A DNA stretch of 64,000 nucleotides from positions 124,001 through 188,000 of the forward strand of contig NZ_JBGIYY010000003.1 of the NCBI RefSeq assembly GCF_041380235.1. The letters run 5' to 3'. The first letter of the stretch is position 1. Each line of letters opens with the position of its first letter. The notes beneath the pieces were generated by a model. It searched no databases, was not told the DNA's origin, and saw only the letters and a list, made by a program, of their open reading frames with translations. The position numbers were made by a program, and so were the translations under genes. Of the stretch, positions 46,200-55,662 are shown piece after piece. This DNA comes from Glaciecola sp041380235 (lineage in GTDB: Bacteria > Pseudomonadota > Gammaproteobacteria > Enterobacterales > Alteromonadaceae).

Positions 46200-46934
46200 T
46201 TAACCTGCCGCTTGGCAAATTATATTAAAATCATCTACTTTAAGACTAGCACCGCCAATAAGACCACCGTCTATATCAGCCTGTGCGAATAATTCAGCCG
46301 CATTATCTGCATTCACACTGCCACCATATAAAATCTGCATCTTTTGAGCGTCTGAATTTGTCTTACTCAAATGCGTTCTTATAAACGCATGCACTTCCTG
46401 CGCTTGTTCAGGTGAAGCAGTTTTACCGGTGCCTATTGCCCATATCGGCTCATAAGCAATTACGGCTTTCTCAAAAAATTCATTACCACAAATATTTACT
46501 ACCGCATCTATTTGCGCTTGAACAAAAGCAAATACCTCACCTGACTCTCTCACTTCTAAAGGTTCGCCAATACAAAATATGGGCGTGAGACCGGCATTCA
46601 AGGCACACTTTACTTTCTGAGCCACAAGTTCGTTACTTTCATTATGGTCTTGACGCCGCTCAGAGTGACCCAAGATCACATAATGGACGGCTAAATCGTT
46701 TAACATCGAGCATGATATATCGCCAGTATGGGCACCCTTTTCATGCTCACTAATATTTTGGGCACCTACTTTGTAGTGACTGCCGACCGCATTCGCTAGA
46801 TAAACAGCGGGAGGACATAGCACAACATCGGTGTTGTCAGGTACGATTAAATGCTGTTTAAATTGTTCAAGTAACGCCCGATTGCCGTTCATCTTCCAAT
46901 TTCCAGCAACCATTTTTTTACGTACATGACTCAT
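46200..46934 (-). CDS. tpiA: Triosephosphate isomerase
   Basis: Interconverts dihydroxyacetone phosphate and glyceraldehyde 3-phosphate. About 244 residues are used here, starting at the ATG at 46934 (MSHVRKKMVAGNWKMNG), which is preceded by AGGAG. Catalytic His in ILGHSERRQ and Glu in AYEPIWAIGTGK are intact. The earlier frame (7 codons) lacks a Shine-Dalgarno sequence. It is placed between glmM and secG in one unit. Confidence 0.96.
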   Translation of the reverse strand: MSHVRKKMVAGNWKMNGNRALLEQFKQHLIVPDNTDVVLCPPAVYLANAVGSHYKVGAQNISEHEKGAHTGDISCSMLNDLAVHYVILGHSERRQDHNESNELVAQKVKCALNAGLTPIFCIGEPLEVRESGEVFAFVQAQIDAVVNICGNEFFEKAVIAYEPIWAIGTGKTASPEQAQEVHAFIRTHLSKTNSDAQKMQILYGGSVNADNAAELFAQADIDGGLIGGASLKVDDFNIICQAAG

Positions 46935-47022
46935 ATCACAACTCCTTTCGTGCACCCGCGCGCAAAGCGGCGCTGATATTAACTAACCATAGCCAAATAT
47001 ACAAGCGGCTAATGTGAAAAAT

Positions 47023-48369
47023 TTACTTGCCCGCGAGCGCTTTTACTTCATCCGCAATCTTATTAGCCCAAGTTTCAGACATGTCTTTATCTTGCGCCTC
47101 TACCATTACTCTAATTAAAGGCTCTGTACCGCTTTTTCGTAACAGCACCCTGCCGCTATTACCCATGCTTTTCTCCGCTGCAATCACCGCATTTTTAACC
47201 CTGTCAGAGTTCAATGGATTTTGACCTGCGTCTTTGAATTTCACATTTATCAGCGTTTGCGGAAACTTCTTAAATCCAGAAGATATTTCACTTAAGGACA
47301 TGTTTGCTCTTAACATGGCGGCAATGACTTGCAGACCTGCAATAATTCCGTCGCCAGTAGTAGCATATTGTAAATTCAAAACATGCCCCGAATTCTCACC
47401 GCCGATACACCAGCCATGACGATTAAGCAGCTCAATAACATAACGGTCACCTACGTCTGCGCGTTCAAAAGGCACGCCCAACTGCTCTAAGGCTATCTCC
47501 ATGCCTAAATTCGACATTTTAGTGCCAACCACGCCACCTTGTAAGTTTCCGGACTTCAATGCATCGCGCGCGATGATAAAAATAATTTGGTCACCATCAA
47601 TTACATTACAATGTTCATCAACCATCATAATCCGGTCACCGTCACCATCCAGCGCAAATCCAAAATCGGCACCGTGCTTTTTAACCGCTTGAATAGTCGA
47701 TCTCAAAGACGTTGCGCCTACTTGGTGGTTAATGTTTAAACCATCAGGATCGGTGCCAATTTCGATAACCGTGGCACCTAATTCTGAAAGAACGTTGGGT
47801 GCAATATGATAAGTTGCACCGTGCGCACAATCGACCACAATTTTCATTCCGCGCAATGATAGGTCCGATGGAAAAGTACCTTTGCAATATTCTATGTAGC
47901 GCCCTGCGGCATCGTTGATGCGACTCGCCTTACCAAGTTTGTCACTTGCTACGCAGGTCATAGGTAATTTCATTTGTTGCTCAATAGCAATCTCAATGTC
48001 ATCGTCTAGCTTTTGACCATTAGAAGAGAAAAACTTGATGCCGTTGTCGTAATAAGGATTGTGTGATGCACTGATTACAATACCCGCTTCAGAGCGAAAG
48101 GTTTTGGTTAAATACGCGATTGCTGGAGTCGGCATCGGCCCTAGCAAACCAATATTTATGCCAGCCGCAGACAGTCCGGCCTCGAGAGCAGACTCAAGCA
48201 TATATCCGCTGATACGTGTGTCTTTGCCAATTAACACCTTGTTAGTGCCAGTGCCGGCAAGGATTTTACCTGCCGCCCAGCCGAGCTTAATTACAAACTC
48301 AGGGTTAATTACACTCTCACCTACTTTGCCACGGATACCATCGGTACCAAAATACTGTCTTGTCGACAT
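47023..48369 (-). CDS. glmM: Phosphoglucosamine mutase
   Basis: Interconverts glucosamine 6- and 1-phosphate for UDP-GlcNAc and cell-wall synthesis. About 448 residues (E. coli 445) carry the phosphoserine loop ISASHNP (S102), the DGDGDR metal site, GGENSGH and the C-terminal RKSGTEPLIRVM. I start at MSTRQYFGTDGIRG (48369): an AAGGA sits 6 bases upstream, whereas the ATG two codons earlier touches it. folP precedes it, with 13 bp between stop and this start. Confidence 0.96.
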   Translation of the reverse strand: MSTRQYFGTDGIRGKVGESVINPEFVIKLGWAAGKILAGTGTNKVLIGKDTRISGYMLESALEAGLSAAGINIGLLGPMPTPAIAYLTKTFRSEAGIVISASHNPYYDNGIKFFSSNGQKLDDDIEIAIEQQMKLPMTCVASDKLGKASRINDAAGRYIEYCKGTFPSDLSLRGMKIVVDCAHGATYHIAPNVLSELGATVIEIGTDPDGLNINHQVGATSLRSTIQAVKKHGADFGFALDGDGDRIMMVDEHCNVIDGDQIIFIIARDALKSGNLQGGVVGTKMSNLGMEIALEQLGVPFERADVGDRYVIELLNRHGWCIGGENSGHVLNLQYATTGDGIIAGLQVIAAMLRANMSLSEISSGFKKFPQTLINVKFKDAGQNPLNSDRVKNAVIAAEKSMGNSGRVLLRKSGTEPLIRVMVEAQDKDMSETWANKIADEVKALAGK

Positions 48370-48382
48370 GCGCATTCCTTGA

Positions 48383-49222
48383 TTAATTTATTTGATTTAA
48401 TTTTCGTATTATTTGGGCCACATCCATGGCCTCTTTCACATCGTGAACTCTTAGTACGCTTGCACCAGCAAGCGCTGCAATTGTATTGACGGTGATATCC
48501 CCTGCCAAGCGATCATTTACTTCTCGGCTGAGCAGTTTACCAATCATCGACTTTCTCGACAAACCGGCTAATACCGGTAAATCAAACTGAGTAAAATGCA
48601 CGAAGTGTTTTAGCATTTCAAAATTATGATCGAGAGTTTTACCAAACCCAAAGCCTGGGTCTAGCATTATTTGTTTGTAGTGAAAACCAGCGTCAGTTAG
48701 GCGTGCAATTTGTTCACTGAAAAAACCCGTAATAGTGTCTACAACTGAGTCATACTTGGGCGCAATTTGCATGGTTTCAGGCTTACCCTGCATATGCATA
48801 ATACAGCTTGGGATATTGTGTTTAATTGCTAACTCAGCAGCCGTTTGAAGTGCGTTGGGCTCGCGTAGCGCTCTTACGTCGTTTATCAAACCAGCACCAT
48901 TGCTAACGGCTTCTTTCATCACTTCTGCTTTGCTGGTATCTATTGAAATAATAACGTCAAAGCGTGAGGCTATGGCAGCGATCACTGGGATAACTCTATC
49001 TAACTCTTGCGAGAGACTAACAGGAGTGGCACCAGGGCGAGTAGATTCTCCGCCAACATCTATAAATGTTGCGCCGTGTTCCAGCATGTTTTGAGTGTGT
49101 CTGAGAGCGGCATCCAATTCGTTAAACTGCCCACCGTCAGAAAATGAATCAGGGGTGACATTTAATATACCCATAATTTTTGGTGAATCGAAAACAACGG
49201 TCTTATCTTTAAATGTCATCAT
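48383..49222 (-). CDS. folP: Dihydropteroate synthase
   Basis: Condenses pABA with dihydropterin pyrophosphate in folate synthesis, and is the sulfonamide target. The 279-residue protein has the pterin-binding motif IMGILNVTPDSFSDGG, GATFIDVGGESTRPGA, and DPGFGFGKTLDHNFEML. Two ATGs in tandem leave a one-codon ambiguity at the start. It lies between ftsH (with a terminator before it) and glmM. Confidence 0.96.
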   Translation of the reverse strand: MMTFKDKTVVFDSPKIMGILNVTPDSFSDGGQFNELDAALRHTQNMLEHGATFIDVGGESTRPGATPVSLSQELDRVIPVIAAIASRFDVIISIDTSKAEVMKEAVSNGAGLINDVRALREPNALQTAAELAIKHNIPSCIMHMQGKPETMQIAPKYDSVVDTITGFFSEQIARLTDAGFHYKQIMLDPGFGFGKTLDHNFEMLKHFVHFTQFDLPVLAGLSRKSMIGKLLSREVNDRLAGDITVNTIAALAGASVLRVHDVKEAMDVAQIIRKLNQIN

Positions 49223-49325
49223 TCGTTATGTACCTGAGCGAAATGCTAGCGCCGTATCATACCGTAATTGTATGAACAGTTGACACATAGTCAGTCGAAA
49301 AGTGCAAAAATATACTGCAAAAACA

Positions 49326-49355
49326 AAAACACCGGCCTTAAAAGACCGGTGTTTT
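49326..49355 (-). terminator. Intrinsic terminator between ftsH and folP
   Basis: The stem AAAACACCGG/CCGGTGTTTT (49326-49335 with 49346-49355), with a 10-nt loop, is followed on the minus strand by a T-rich run, after the ftsH stop. It may limit read-through into folP-glmM. Confidence 0.8.
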
Positions 49356-49370
49356 AATGTATACCAAAAT

Positions 49371-51305
49371 TTAATTTGATGGGTTTGCTTCACCTTCGCC
49401 GTCGGCTTTCGGCTCATCTTTACGGCCAACGTCAAGCTTGTCACCACCAGACGGAGGTGCAGAGTTAGAACGTTCGTCTTTATCCCAGTCGGCTGGTTGA
49501 CGCACTTCTCTTCGCGCCATCAAGTCGTCTATTTGTCTGGCATCAATCGTTTCATACTTCATTAATGCATCTTTCATCGCATGCAGAATGTCCATATTGT
49601 CGCGCAACATCTGCTCAGCACGTTTGTAGTTACGATCAATCAACAACTTTATCTCGGCATCAATCATGCGTGCAGTTTCATCTGACATGCTAGATGACTT
49701 TGTCACAGAGCGACCTAAAAACACTTGCCCTTCTTCTTCAGCAAATAGTTGTGCGCCCAATTTTGATGAAAGACCCCACTGCGTCACCATCTTCTTGGCA
49801 ATGTCGGTGGCGCGCTCAATATCGTTTGAAGCACCCGTTGTTACCATTTCTTCACCGTAAATAATCTCTTCGGCCAAGCGACCACCATAAAGGCTCGAAA
49901 TCATACTCTCGAGATGTCGTTTGTTGTAGCTTACGCGGTCTTGCTCGGGCAAATACATAGTTACACCAAGCGCTCTACCGCGAGGAATAATAGACACCTT
50001 ATACACCGGATCATGTTCTGGTACGAGACGGCCAACAATGGCATGACCCGCTTCATGATAAGCAGTCATGGCTTTTTCTTCTTCCGTCATGACCATAGAT
50101 TTGCGCTCTGCGCCCATCATGATCTTGTCTTTTGCTTTATCAAACTCTTCCATCGATACAACGCGACGGTTAGTACGAGCAGCAAACAGCGCAGCTTCGT
50201 TTACTAGGTTTGCTAAATCTGCACCAGAGAATCCTGGCGTACCGCGGGCTATTACAGATGCTTCAACATCGTCGCCTAGCGGCACTTTGCGCATGTGTAC
50301 TTTGAGTATTTGTTCGCGTCCACGTATGTCAGGCAAACCAACCACAACCTGGCGATCAAATCTGCCTGGACGCAGTAAAGCAGGGTCCAATACGTCAGGA
50401 CGGTTTGTTGCTGCGATAACGATGATGCCTTCGTGTCCTTCAAATCCATCCATCTCAACTAACATTTGATTAAGGGTTTGTTCGCGCTCATCATGCCCGC
50501 CGCCTAAACCCGCGCCACGTTGACGACCTACCGCATCGATTTCATCGATGAAGATGATGCAAGGGGAAGCTTTTTTGGCCTGTTCGAACATGTCACGCAC
50601 TCGTGAAGCACCCACACCCACGAACATCTCGACAAAGTCTGAACCAGAAATTGCGAAGAATGGCACCTTAGCTTCACCGGCAATGGCTTTTGCTAAAAGT
50701 GTTTTACCGGTTCCTGGAGGACCGACCATCAAAATACCTTTAGGGATCTTGCCACCTAATTTTTGAAATTTGGTTGGGTCTCGTAAAAAATCGACTAATT
50801 CCGATACGTCTTCTTTGGCTTCATCACAGCCTGCTACGTCTGCAAAAGTCGTTTTAATCTGCTCTTCGCTTAGTAACTTGGCTTTGCTTTTACCGAATGA
50901 CATCGCACCGCGACCGCCGCCGCCCTGCATCTGACGCATAAAGAAAATCCATACGCCAATAAGCAACAACATCGGAAACCATGAGATAAATATTTGCGCT
51001 AAGAAGTTAGGCTTGTCTGGCTCTTTGCCAAACGCCCTGACGTCGTTCTTCGCAAGATCAGACATTAACTGGTCATCGCGATAAGGAATGTAAGTCACAA
51101 AGGACTCGCCGTTGCGCTTGATTCCTTTGATTTCATTTTGACTGATTGTCACTTCGCGAATGTCACCGCGCTGTACTTCAGACAGGAACGTGGTGTAGTC
51201 AGTTTGTGCTCGGACTGCTTCTTGTCCAGAAAAATTCTTGAACACCATCATTAGCACAACTGCAATGAATAACCACAAGATGAGATTTTTTGCCATGTCG
51301 CTCAA
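49371..51305 (-). CDS. ftsH: ATP-dependent zinc metalloprotease FtsH
   Basis: Membrane-anchored hexameric AAA+ protease for damaged membrane proteins, sigma-32 and LpxC. The 644-residue protein has two N-terminal transmembrane helices (about 8-23 and 103-123), Walker A GPPGTGKT (195-202) and the zinc site HEAGH (417-421). A TTG at 51305 has GAGGT at 8-bp spacing; the ATG three codons later (MAKNLILWL, 51296) matches the common family N-terminus, so the start is uncertain by three codons. Confidence 0.96.
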   Translation of the reverse strand: MSDMAKNLILWLFIAVVLMMVFKNFSGQEAVRAQTDYTTFLSEVQRGDIREVTISQNEIKGIKRNGESFVTYIPYRDDQLMSDLAKNDVRAFGKEPDKPNFLAQIFISWFPMLLLIGVWIFFMRQMQGGGGRGAMSFGKSKAKLLSEEQIKTTFADVAGCDEAKEDVSELVDFLRDPTKFQKLGGKIPKGILMVGPPGTGKTLLAKAIAGEAKVPFFAISGSDFVEMFVGVGASRVRDMFEQAKKASPCIIFIDEIDAVGRQRGAGLGGGHDEREQTLNQMLVEMDGFEGHEGIIVIAATNRPDVLDPALLRPGRFDRQVVVGLPDIRGREQILKVHMRKVPLGDDVEASVIARGTPGFSGADLANLVNEAALFAARTNRRVVSMEEFDKAKDKIMMGAERKSMVMTEEEKAMTAYHEAGHAIVGRLVPEHDPVYKVSIIPRGRALGVTMYLPEQDRVSYNKRHLESMISSLYGGRLAEEIIYGEEMVTTGASNDIERATDIAKKMVTQWGLSSKLGAQLFAEEEGQVFLGRSVTKSSSMSDETARMIDAEIKLLIDRNYKRAEQMLRDNMDILHAMKDALMKYETIDARQIDDLMARREVRQPADWDKDERSNSAPPSGGDKLDVGRKDEPKADGEGEANPSN

Positions 51306-51928
51306 CGCTACTTACCTCTAGTCAATAAGCTTAATTTAAAATTGAATGCAGACCTTCATGCTTGAACAGCCTGCCTGCAAGACTACTATACTTTGTTTAC
51401 GAGTGCCACCAAGATACTTGCTATTAGTGACCTTTACACACTTATAAATTGCCCATTTGTATGCGCACAACCCCTTCGTTAGCGGCCCACTTCCTCTAAC
51501 ATCTTTCACAGCCCTCTACTACTCTTTCGTATATCAATTGTTTGCTAAATAATACGACAACACATTAACTACGTTGTTCCTAACAATTTCGGTCAACAAT
51601 AGATCAAATAGTGCATATTGTGCATTTTGCGCTGTAAGCGATTCGCTCCACTGTGCACACGAGGTCTTTATTTATTTGCCGGTTTAAATCTGCAAGCGAT
51701 ATGCGTGCCATATTCTTAAAAAAGAAAGATATTTTTCACAAAAGCCGGATTTAAGTACCCTAACACACCTAAGCACGCGAAAAATCTGACCTAAACGATG
51801 CTTTTTGCGAAAATCAGGCTCTGAGTGTCGCAATACCTTATAAGTGAAGGTAGAATACAAAAATTCAAGGCTGAATTGATTGATAATCAATCATTCAATC
51901 CATTACTCTACTAATATTAGTCAGGTTC
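51306..51928. other. Intergenic region where rlmE would be expected
   Basis: The 623 bp between ftsH and yhbY contain no reading frame I can support. A 68-codon minus-strand frame (51684-51890) has no family resemblance. In most Gammaproteobacteria the 23S rRNA methyltransferase gene rlmE occupies this place. The end near yhbY carries a 17-bp palindrome. The ftsH promoter (perhaps heat-shock type) must lie in here, but none was identified by eye. Confidence 0.6.
51877..51893. repeat. 17-bp palindrome upstream of yhbY
   Basis: TGATTGAT-A-ATCAATCA is a perfect 8-bp inverted repeat with a 1-nt centre, 35 nt before the yhbY ATG. It has the form of a dimer-binding operator but I cannot name a regulator. 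Confidence 0.5.
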
Positions 51929-52225
51929 ATGCATTTAACAACGAAACAAAAGCAATATCTAAAAGGCTTAGCACACCCACTTAAACCAGTCATTCAGCTT
52001 GGCAATAACGGACTTACAGAAGGCGTTGTAGCAGAAATTGAAAATGCACTCGCTCACCATGAGCTGATTAAGGTTAAGGTACCTTCGAATGACCGCGAAG
52101 AAAAAGCACTCATCATGGACGCCATAGTGGGTGAAACCAAATCTGAAAAAGTGCAAAGCATTGGGCATGTACTCGTCATCTATCGACCCAGTGAAGACGC
52201 CAAAATTACCCTTCCACGTCGCTAA
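51929..52225 (+). CDS. yhbY: YhbY/CRS1-domain ribosome-assembly RNA-binding protein
   Basis: The 98-residue protein is a single CRM domain: TTKQKQYLKGLAHPLKPVIQLGNNGLTEGVVAEIENALAHHELIKVKV, with the GNNG (GxxG-like) RNA-binding loop near residue 26. It associates with pre-50S particles in E. coli. It is divergent from ftsH, as in relatives, and the SDR gene follows after 15 bp. Confidence 0.95.
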   Translation: MHLTTKQKQYLKGLAHPLKPVIQLGNNGLTEGVVAEIENALAHHELIKVKVPSNDREEKALIMDAIVGETKSEKVQSIGHVLVIYRPSEDAKITLPRR

Positions 52226-52240
52226 ACCCAAGGAATAATT

Positions 52241-53011
52241 ATGTCTGCTACAACAGCTATCGTCACTGGCGGGTCTTCAGGATTAGGCTATGCAACAAGC
52301 AAAGCCCTAATTGACGCCGGCTGGAAAGTGGTCATGCTTGATATGAACGCCCAAGCAGGTCAGCAACGCATCGCAGAATTTGGAGCACAGAACTGCGCAT
52401 TTTACGCGCTCAATGTGACCGACGAAGCGGGAGTCGAAGCCGTTATGGCGACCATATTTGCAGAGCATACAAACATTCGTCTATGTTTAAACTGCGCTGG
52501 CGTGGCGCCGGCCAAACGTACCTTAGACAGAGAGGGTAACCCAATGCCTCTTGGAGACTTTGCCAAAGCCATCAATATCAACTTAGTTGGTTCGTTCAAT
52601 GTTGCCCGTGTAGTTGCGTCTTACTTCGCAAAAAATGAAGTGGACGGTGAGTCAGCAGAGCGCGGCCTGATTATTAACACTGCATCAGTGGCTGGATATG
52701 AAGGGCAAATCGGTCAAACTGCTTACGCCGCCAGTAAAGGCGGTATTATTGGTTTGTGCTTGCCAATGGCAAGAGATTTAGCCCCATTGGGCATCCGGGT
52801 TAATACTATTGCGCCAGGCGTAATGGGGACTCCAATGCTATTAGCCATGCCTGATAAAGTGCAAGACGCCCTAACCGCTAACGTGCAATTTCCTAAGCGA
52901 CTTGGTTTACCCGAAGAGTTTGCTAAGTTAGTGCTGCATATCTTTGAAAATAAATATTTAAACGCTGAGACCATTCGTTTAGATGGCGGCTTAAGAATGC
53001 CGCCAAAGTAA
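52241..53011 (+). CDS. HSD17B10-like 3-hydroxyacyl-CoA dehydrogenase (short-chain dehydrogenase)
   Basis: The 256-residue NAD-dependent SDR has the cofactor motif TGGSSGLGYATSKAL (residues about 9-22), LDMN at the end of strand 2 (an acidic residue selecting NAD), NCAGVAP, the catalytic Ser region NTASVAGYEGQ, and YAASKGG (Tyr/Lys). The segment MPLGDFAKAININLVGSFNVARVVA and the ending IRLDGGLRMPPK closely resemble mitochondrial type-2 3-hydroxyacyl-CoA dehydrogenase, which acts on short or branched 3-hydroxyacyl-CoA. The substrate here is inferred. It lies 15 bp after yhbY, possibly co-transcribed. Confidence 0.88.
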   Translation: MSATTAIVTGGSSGLGYATSKALIDAGWKVVMLDMNAQAGQQRIAEFGAQNCAFYALNVTDEAGVEAVMATIFAEHTNIRLCLNCAGVAPAKRTLDREGNPMPLGDFAKAININLVGSFNVARVVASYFAKNEVDGESAERGLIINTASVAGYEGQIGQTAYAASKGGIIGLCLPMARDLAPLGIRVNTIAPGVMGTPMLLAMPDKVQDALTANVQFPKRLGLPEEFAKLVLHIFENKYLNAETIRLDGGLRMPPK

Positions 53012-53047
53012 GCCAATCGTTTTGGCTAGGCTTTAAGGCAAAATTAA

Positions 53048-55450
53048 TTAATCGTCATGACCGCCATTGACGGTGGCATAAATTGAAAACAAGCGATGCA
53101 CTGCACGTTCATGCACTGAGTGTTTAGGGAATCTGCCGCGGGTATTAAGTTTGCCGGCAATCTTGCCAGTCATGATAGTAATGGCTTGGTCCACATCTTC
53201 TACCGTGTAAATATGAAAGCGGTTTTCTTCCACCGCTTTACTCACTTCATCACCTAACATCAGATTCACTCGATTAGAGTAGGGAATAATCACGCCTTGT
53301 TCACCGCTTAACCCGCGGGTTTTACAGAGCTCGAAGTAGCCTTCAATTTTTTCGTTTATTCCACCCACAGCCTGAACTTCGCCAAACTGATTAATTGAGC
53401 CGGTAATCGCGATACTTTGTTTTAATGGAATGTCGGTTAATGCTGAGATCAAAGCAATCAACTCACCCAATGAAGCACTGTCACCGTCGATATATCCGTA
53501 AGATTGCTCTAAGGCAATATTTGCCGATAGCGTAAGCGGAAACTCCTGAGCATATTTGTTGCCTAAGTAACCGGTAAGTAGCAATACACCTTTAGAGTGA
53601 ATAGACTGTCCTAACTCAACTTCTCGCTCAATATCGACAACGCCGGTGCTGCCAGCATATACCGTTGCAGTTACGCGAGCGGGTGTACCAAAGGCGGTAT
53701 CACCTACTTCCAATACGGTCAGACCGTTTAAGGTGCCAACCGCATCTCCAGATGTGCTGATCAGCACGTGACCTTCTTGAATATCTTGCAAAAAATTATC
53801 TGCTACGCGACCAGTGCGCATTTTTTTTGCACTTAGCGCTTCGTTGATATCTTCTATACATAAAAAATTACGCATCGCCTTATCACAGAAGTATTTTGCT
53901 TCATGAAGCAGCTCTAAAATATCTGCAAAACGTGCGCTTAATTTCGATTGATGCTCAGATATTCTTAAACTGTGTTGAGCAAGTTTTTCAACCGCGTCAA
54001 TATCGATTGAGCTTAAACCTAAAGAATGAACTTCTGTGGTGATGCGCGCCAAAAAATGCTGCAGATTGCGAGGATTCAAATCAATTTCATTTTCAAAATC
54101 CACCAGCACTCTAAAAAGCTCCGAATACTCATGGTCATAGTCTTGCAGGGTATAATAAAGATCTCTAGAGCCCAGCAATATGAGCTTGCAACTCAAGGGA
54201 ATAGGCTCTGGGTTTTGAGTGATGGAATTAACCATCCCCACTTCTTGCTGTGGCAGTTCTAATTTAATCCGCTCAAATTTAAGCGCCAGCTTTAAGGCTT
54301 CCCACACATGAGCTTGGGCGAGTAACTTGTCAGCATCGAGCACTAAATATCCGCCATTCGCTTTGTGTAGCGCACCGGCAGTGATCATTCTGTAGTTAGT
54401 GTAAACCGAGCCCTGAACGCTGGTATATTCTATTTTACCAAATAAATTTTGATAGCTTGGGTTGGCTTCATATACCAAGGGCATGCGCGCATTTTGTTTG
54501 TTGTTTACTAAACTATTGGGCAAATAAATATCGACTAACATTGCGCGTTGATCGAATTCATCTTGTTTGTCATCTTTATGTTCTTGAGAAAGCGTTTCTA
54601 CGATCGTTTCGACAATATGCGATTTAAGTTGTTTTAAATATTTTAAAATAGGGATATGGCTACTGTACTTTTGCTCGAGATCTTTTATCAGTGGTCGCAC
54701 ACCCTGCTCCGCCAACTGAATTTTTAAGGTCTTTTGCTGCTCAGCTGCTTCTCGTTGCCAACCTGGGAGTTCTAATAAGGCTTCGGTTAAACTAATTTCA
54801 AGTTCATCAATCAGTTGATAATAATGTTCGCGCGTTTGGTCTGGCTGGCTCGAAAAGTCAGCATCACTGACCGGTTGCCCTTCAACAATAGGCGCAAAAC
54901 TGATGTTATTACCTTCTTCTACCAAGGCAATACCTTTTTGAAAGGCCAGTTTTTCGACTTCATCAATCGCCTTGTCGTATTTTTGCTCAAAGTGACGCGT
55001 AATAGCAGCTTTGCGGCGTTGGTAGCCAGGATTTTCATAGGATGCAGGAAAAGTAGCCAATACTTCGTCAATCAGGGTCTCTATATCACGTACAAAAACC
55101 GTGCTTTCACCCGCCGGCATTTTCAGAACCTTGGGTTCGCGTTCATTTTCTAAATTATTAAGATACAACCAATCGAACAACTCGTGATTAAGTGACTTAT
55201 GATTCTGAATGTACTCTTTTATTAGAGTAAATCTACCGGTTGCCTGCTCACCCATTACATACATGTTGTAGCCCGGAGATGTTACTCCAAGACCGAACTC
55301 AAAAGCTCGCTTTGCTCGCTCCTGCCCAATCAGTAGGTCGGAGTTTGCGAGGTCAGCGGAGTCGGCAATAGGCAAATCTGCAAATGAAATGCGTGCTGAG
55401 AGTTGGTGATGTTTTAGTCGCGTGCTTTGTGCAACGTCTTTTAATGTCAT
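53048..55450 (-). CDS. Lon-like ATP-dependent protease (YcbZ/LonB-type)
   Basis: The 800-residue protein has an N-terminal P-loop-like segment MYVMGEQATGRFTLI (residues 63-77; Arg replaces the usual Walker Lys, as in the family), a long coiled region (about 150-290), the second ATPase part (GGYLVLDADKLLAQAHVWEALK, about 366-386), and a Lon proteolytic domain with catalytic S658 (DGDSAS) and K701 (NEKIEG). This matches the soluble LonC/YcbZ-like family, not classical Lon. Its substrates are unknown. It is monocistronic; the preceding SDR gene converges. Confidence 0.9.
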   Translation of the reverse strand: MTLKDVAQSTRLKHHQLSARISFADLPIADSADLANSDLLIGQERAKRAFEFGLGVTSPGYNMYVMGEQATGRFTLIKEYIQNHKSLNHELFDWLYLNNLENEREPKVLKMPAGESTVFVRDIETLIDEVLATFPASYENPGYQRRKAAITRHFEQKYDKAIDEVEKLAFQKGIALVEEGNNISFAPIVEGQPVSDADFSSQPDQTREHYYQLIDELEISLTEALLELPGWQREAAEQQKTLKIQLAEQGVRPLIKDLEQKYSSHIPILKYLKQLKSHIVETIVETLSQEHKDDKQDEFDQRAMLVDIYLPNSLVNNKQNARMPLVYEANPSYQNLFGKIEYTSVQGSVYTNYRMITAGALHKANGGYLVLDADKLLAQAHVWEALKLALKFERIKLELPQQEVGMVNSITQNPEPIPLSCKLILLGSRDLYYTLQDYDHEYSELFRVLVDFENEIDLNPRNLQHFLARITTEVHSLGLSSIDIDAVEKLAQHSLRISEHQSKLSARFADILELLHEAKYFCDKAMRNFLCIEDINEALSAKKMRTGRVADNFLQDIQEGHVLISTSGDAVGTLNGLTVLEVGDTAFGTPARVTATVYAGSTGVVDIEREVELGQSIHSKGVLLLTGYLGNKYAQEFPLTLSANIALEQSYGYIDGDSASLGELIALISALTDIPLKQSIAITGSINQFGEVQAVGGINEKIEGYFELCKTRGLSGEQGVIIPYSNRVNLMLGDEVSKAVEENRFHIYTVEDVDQAITIMTGKIAGKLNTRGRFPKHSVHERAVHRLFSIYATVNGGHDD

Positions 55451-55662
55451 AAGAAAACTTTATCGATGTTATGTGGGTTCAATGTGTATTAGAGATGGCT
55501 CTGGGCTTCGCTCTTAGCGATAAGTGTATCTTATTATCTAATCATAGACTGCAAATATTTAAGCATGTACTGTCACGACTAACAGAAAGGCTTGTGATAT
55601 GCAGGCTTGGCAAGGTATTCTATAACCCCAAAATAAACCGATAAATGAGAATCGCAAACTAG

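Noticed and set aside
51684..51890. 68-codon minus-strand frame in the ftsH-yhbY gap as a possible gene or rlmE remnant
   Set aside because: No similarity to RlmE motifs (no DLGAAPGGWSQ-like segment), no clear ribosome binding site, low complexity composition.
51875..51895. Fur box call for the yhbY palindrome
   Set aside because: Only the central GATAATC agrees well; outer half-sites match poorly (about 11 of 19 positions).
53011..53027. AGCCAA/TTGGCT stem after the SDR gene as terminator
   Set aside because: Short stem with no following T-run.
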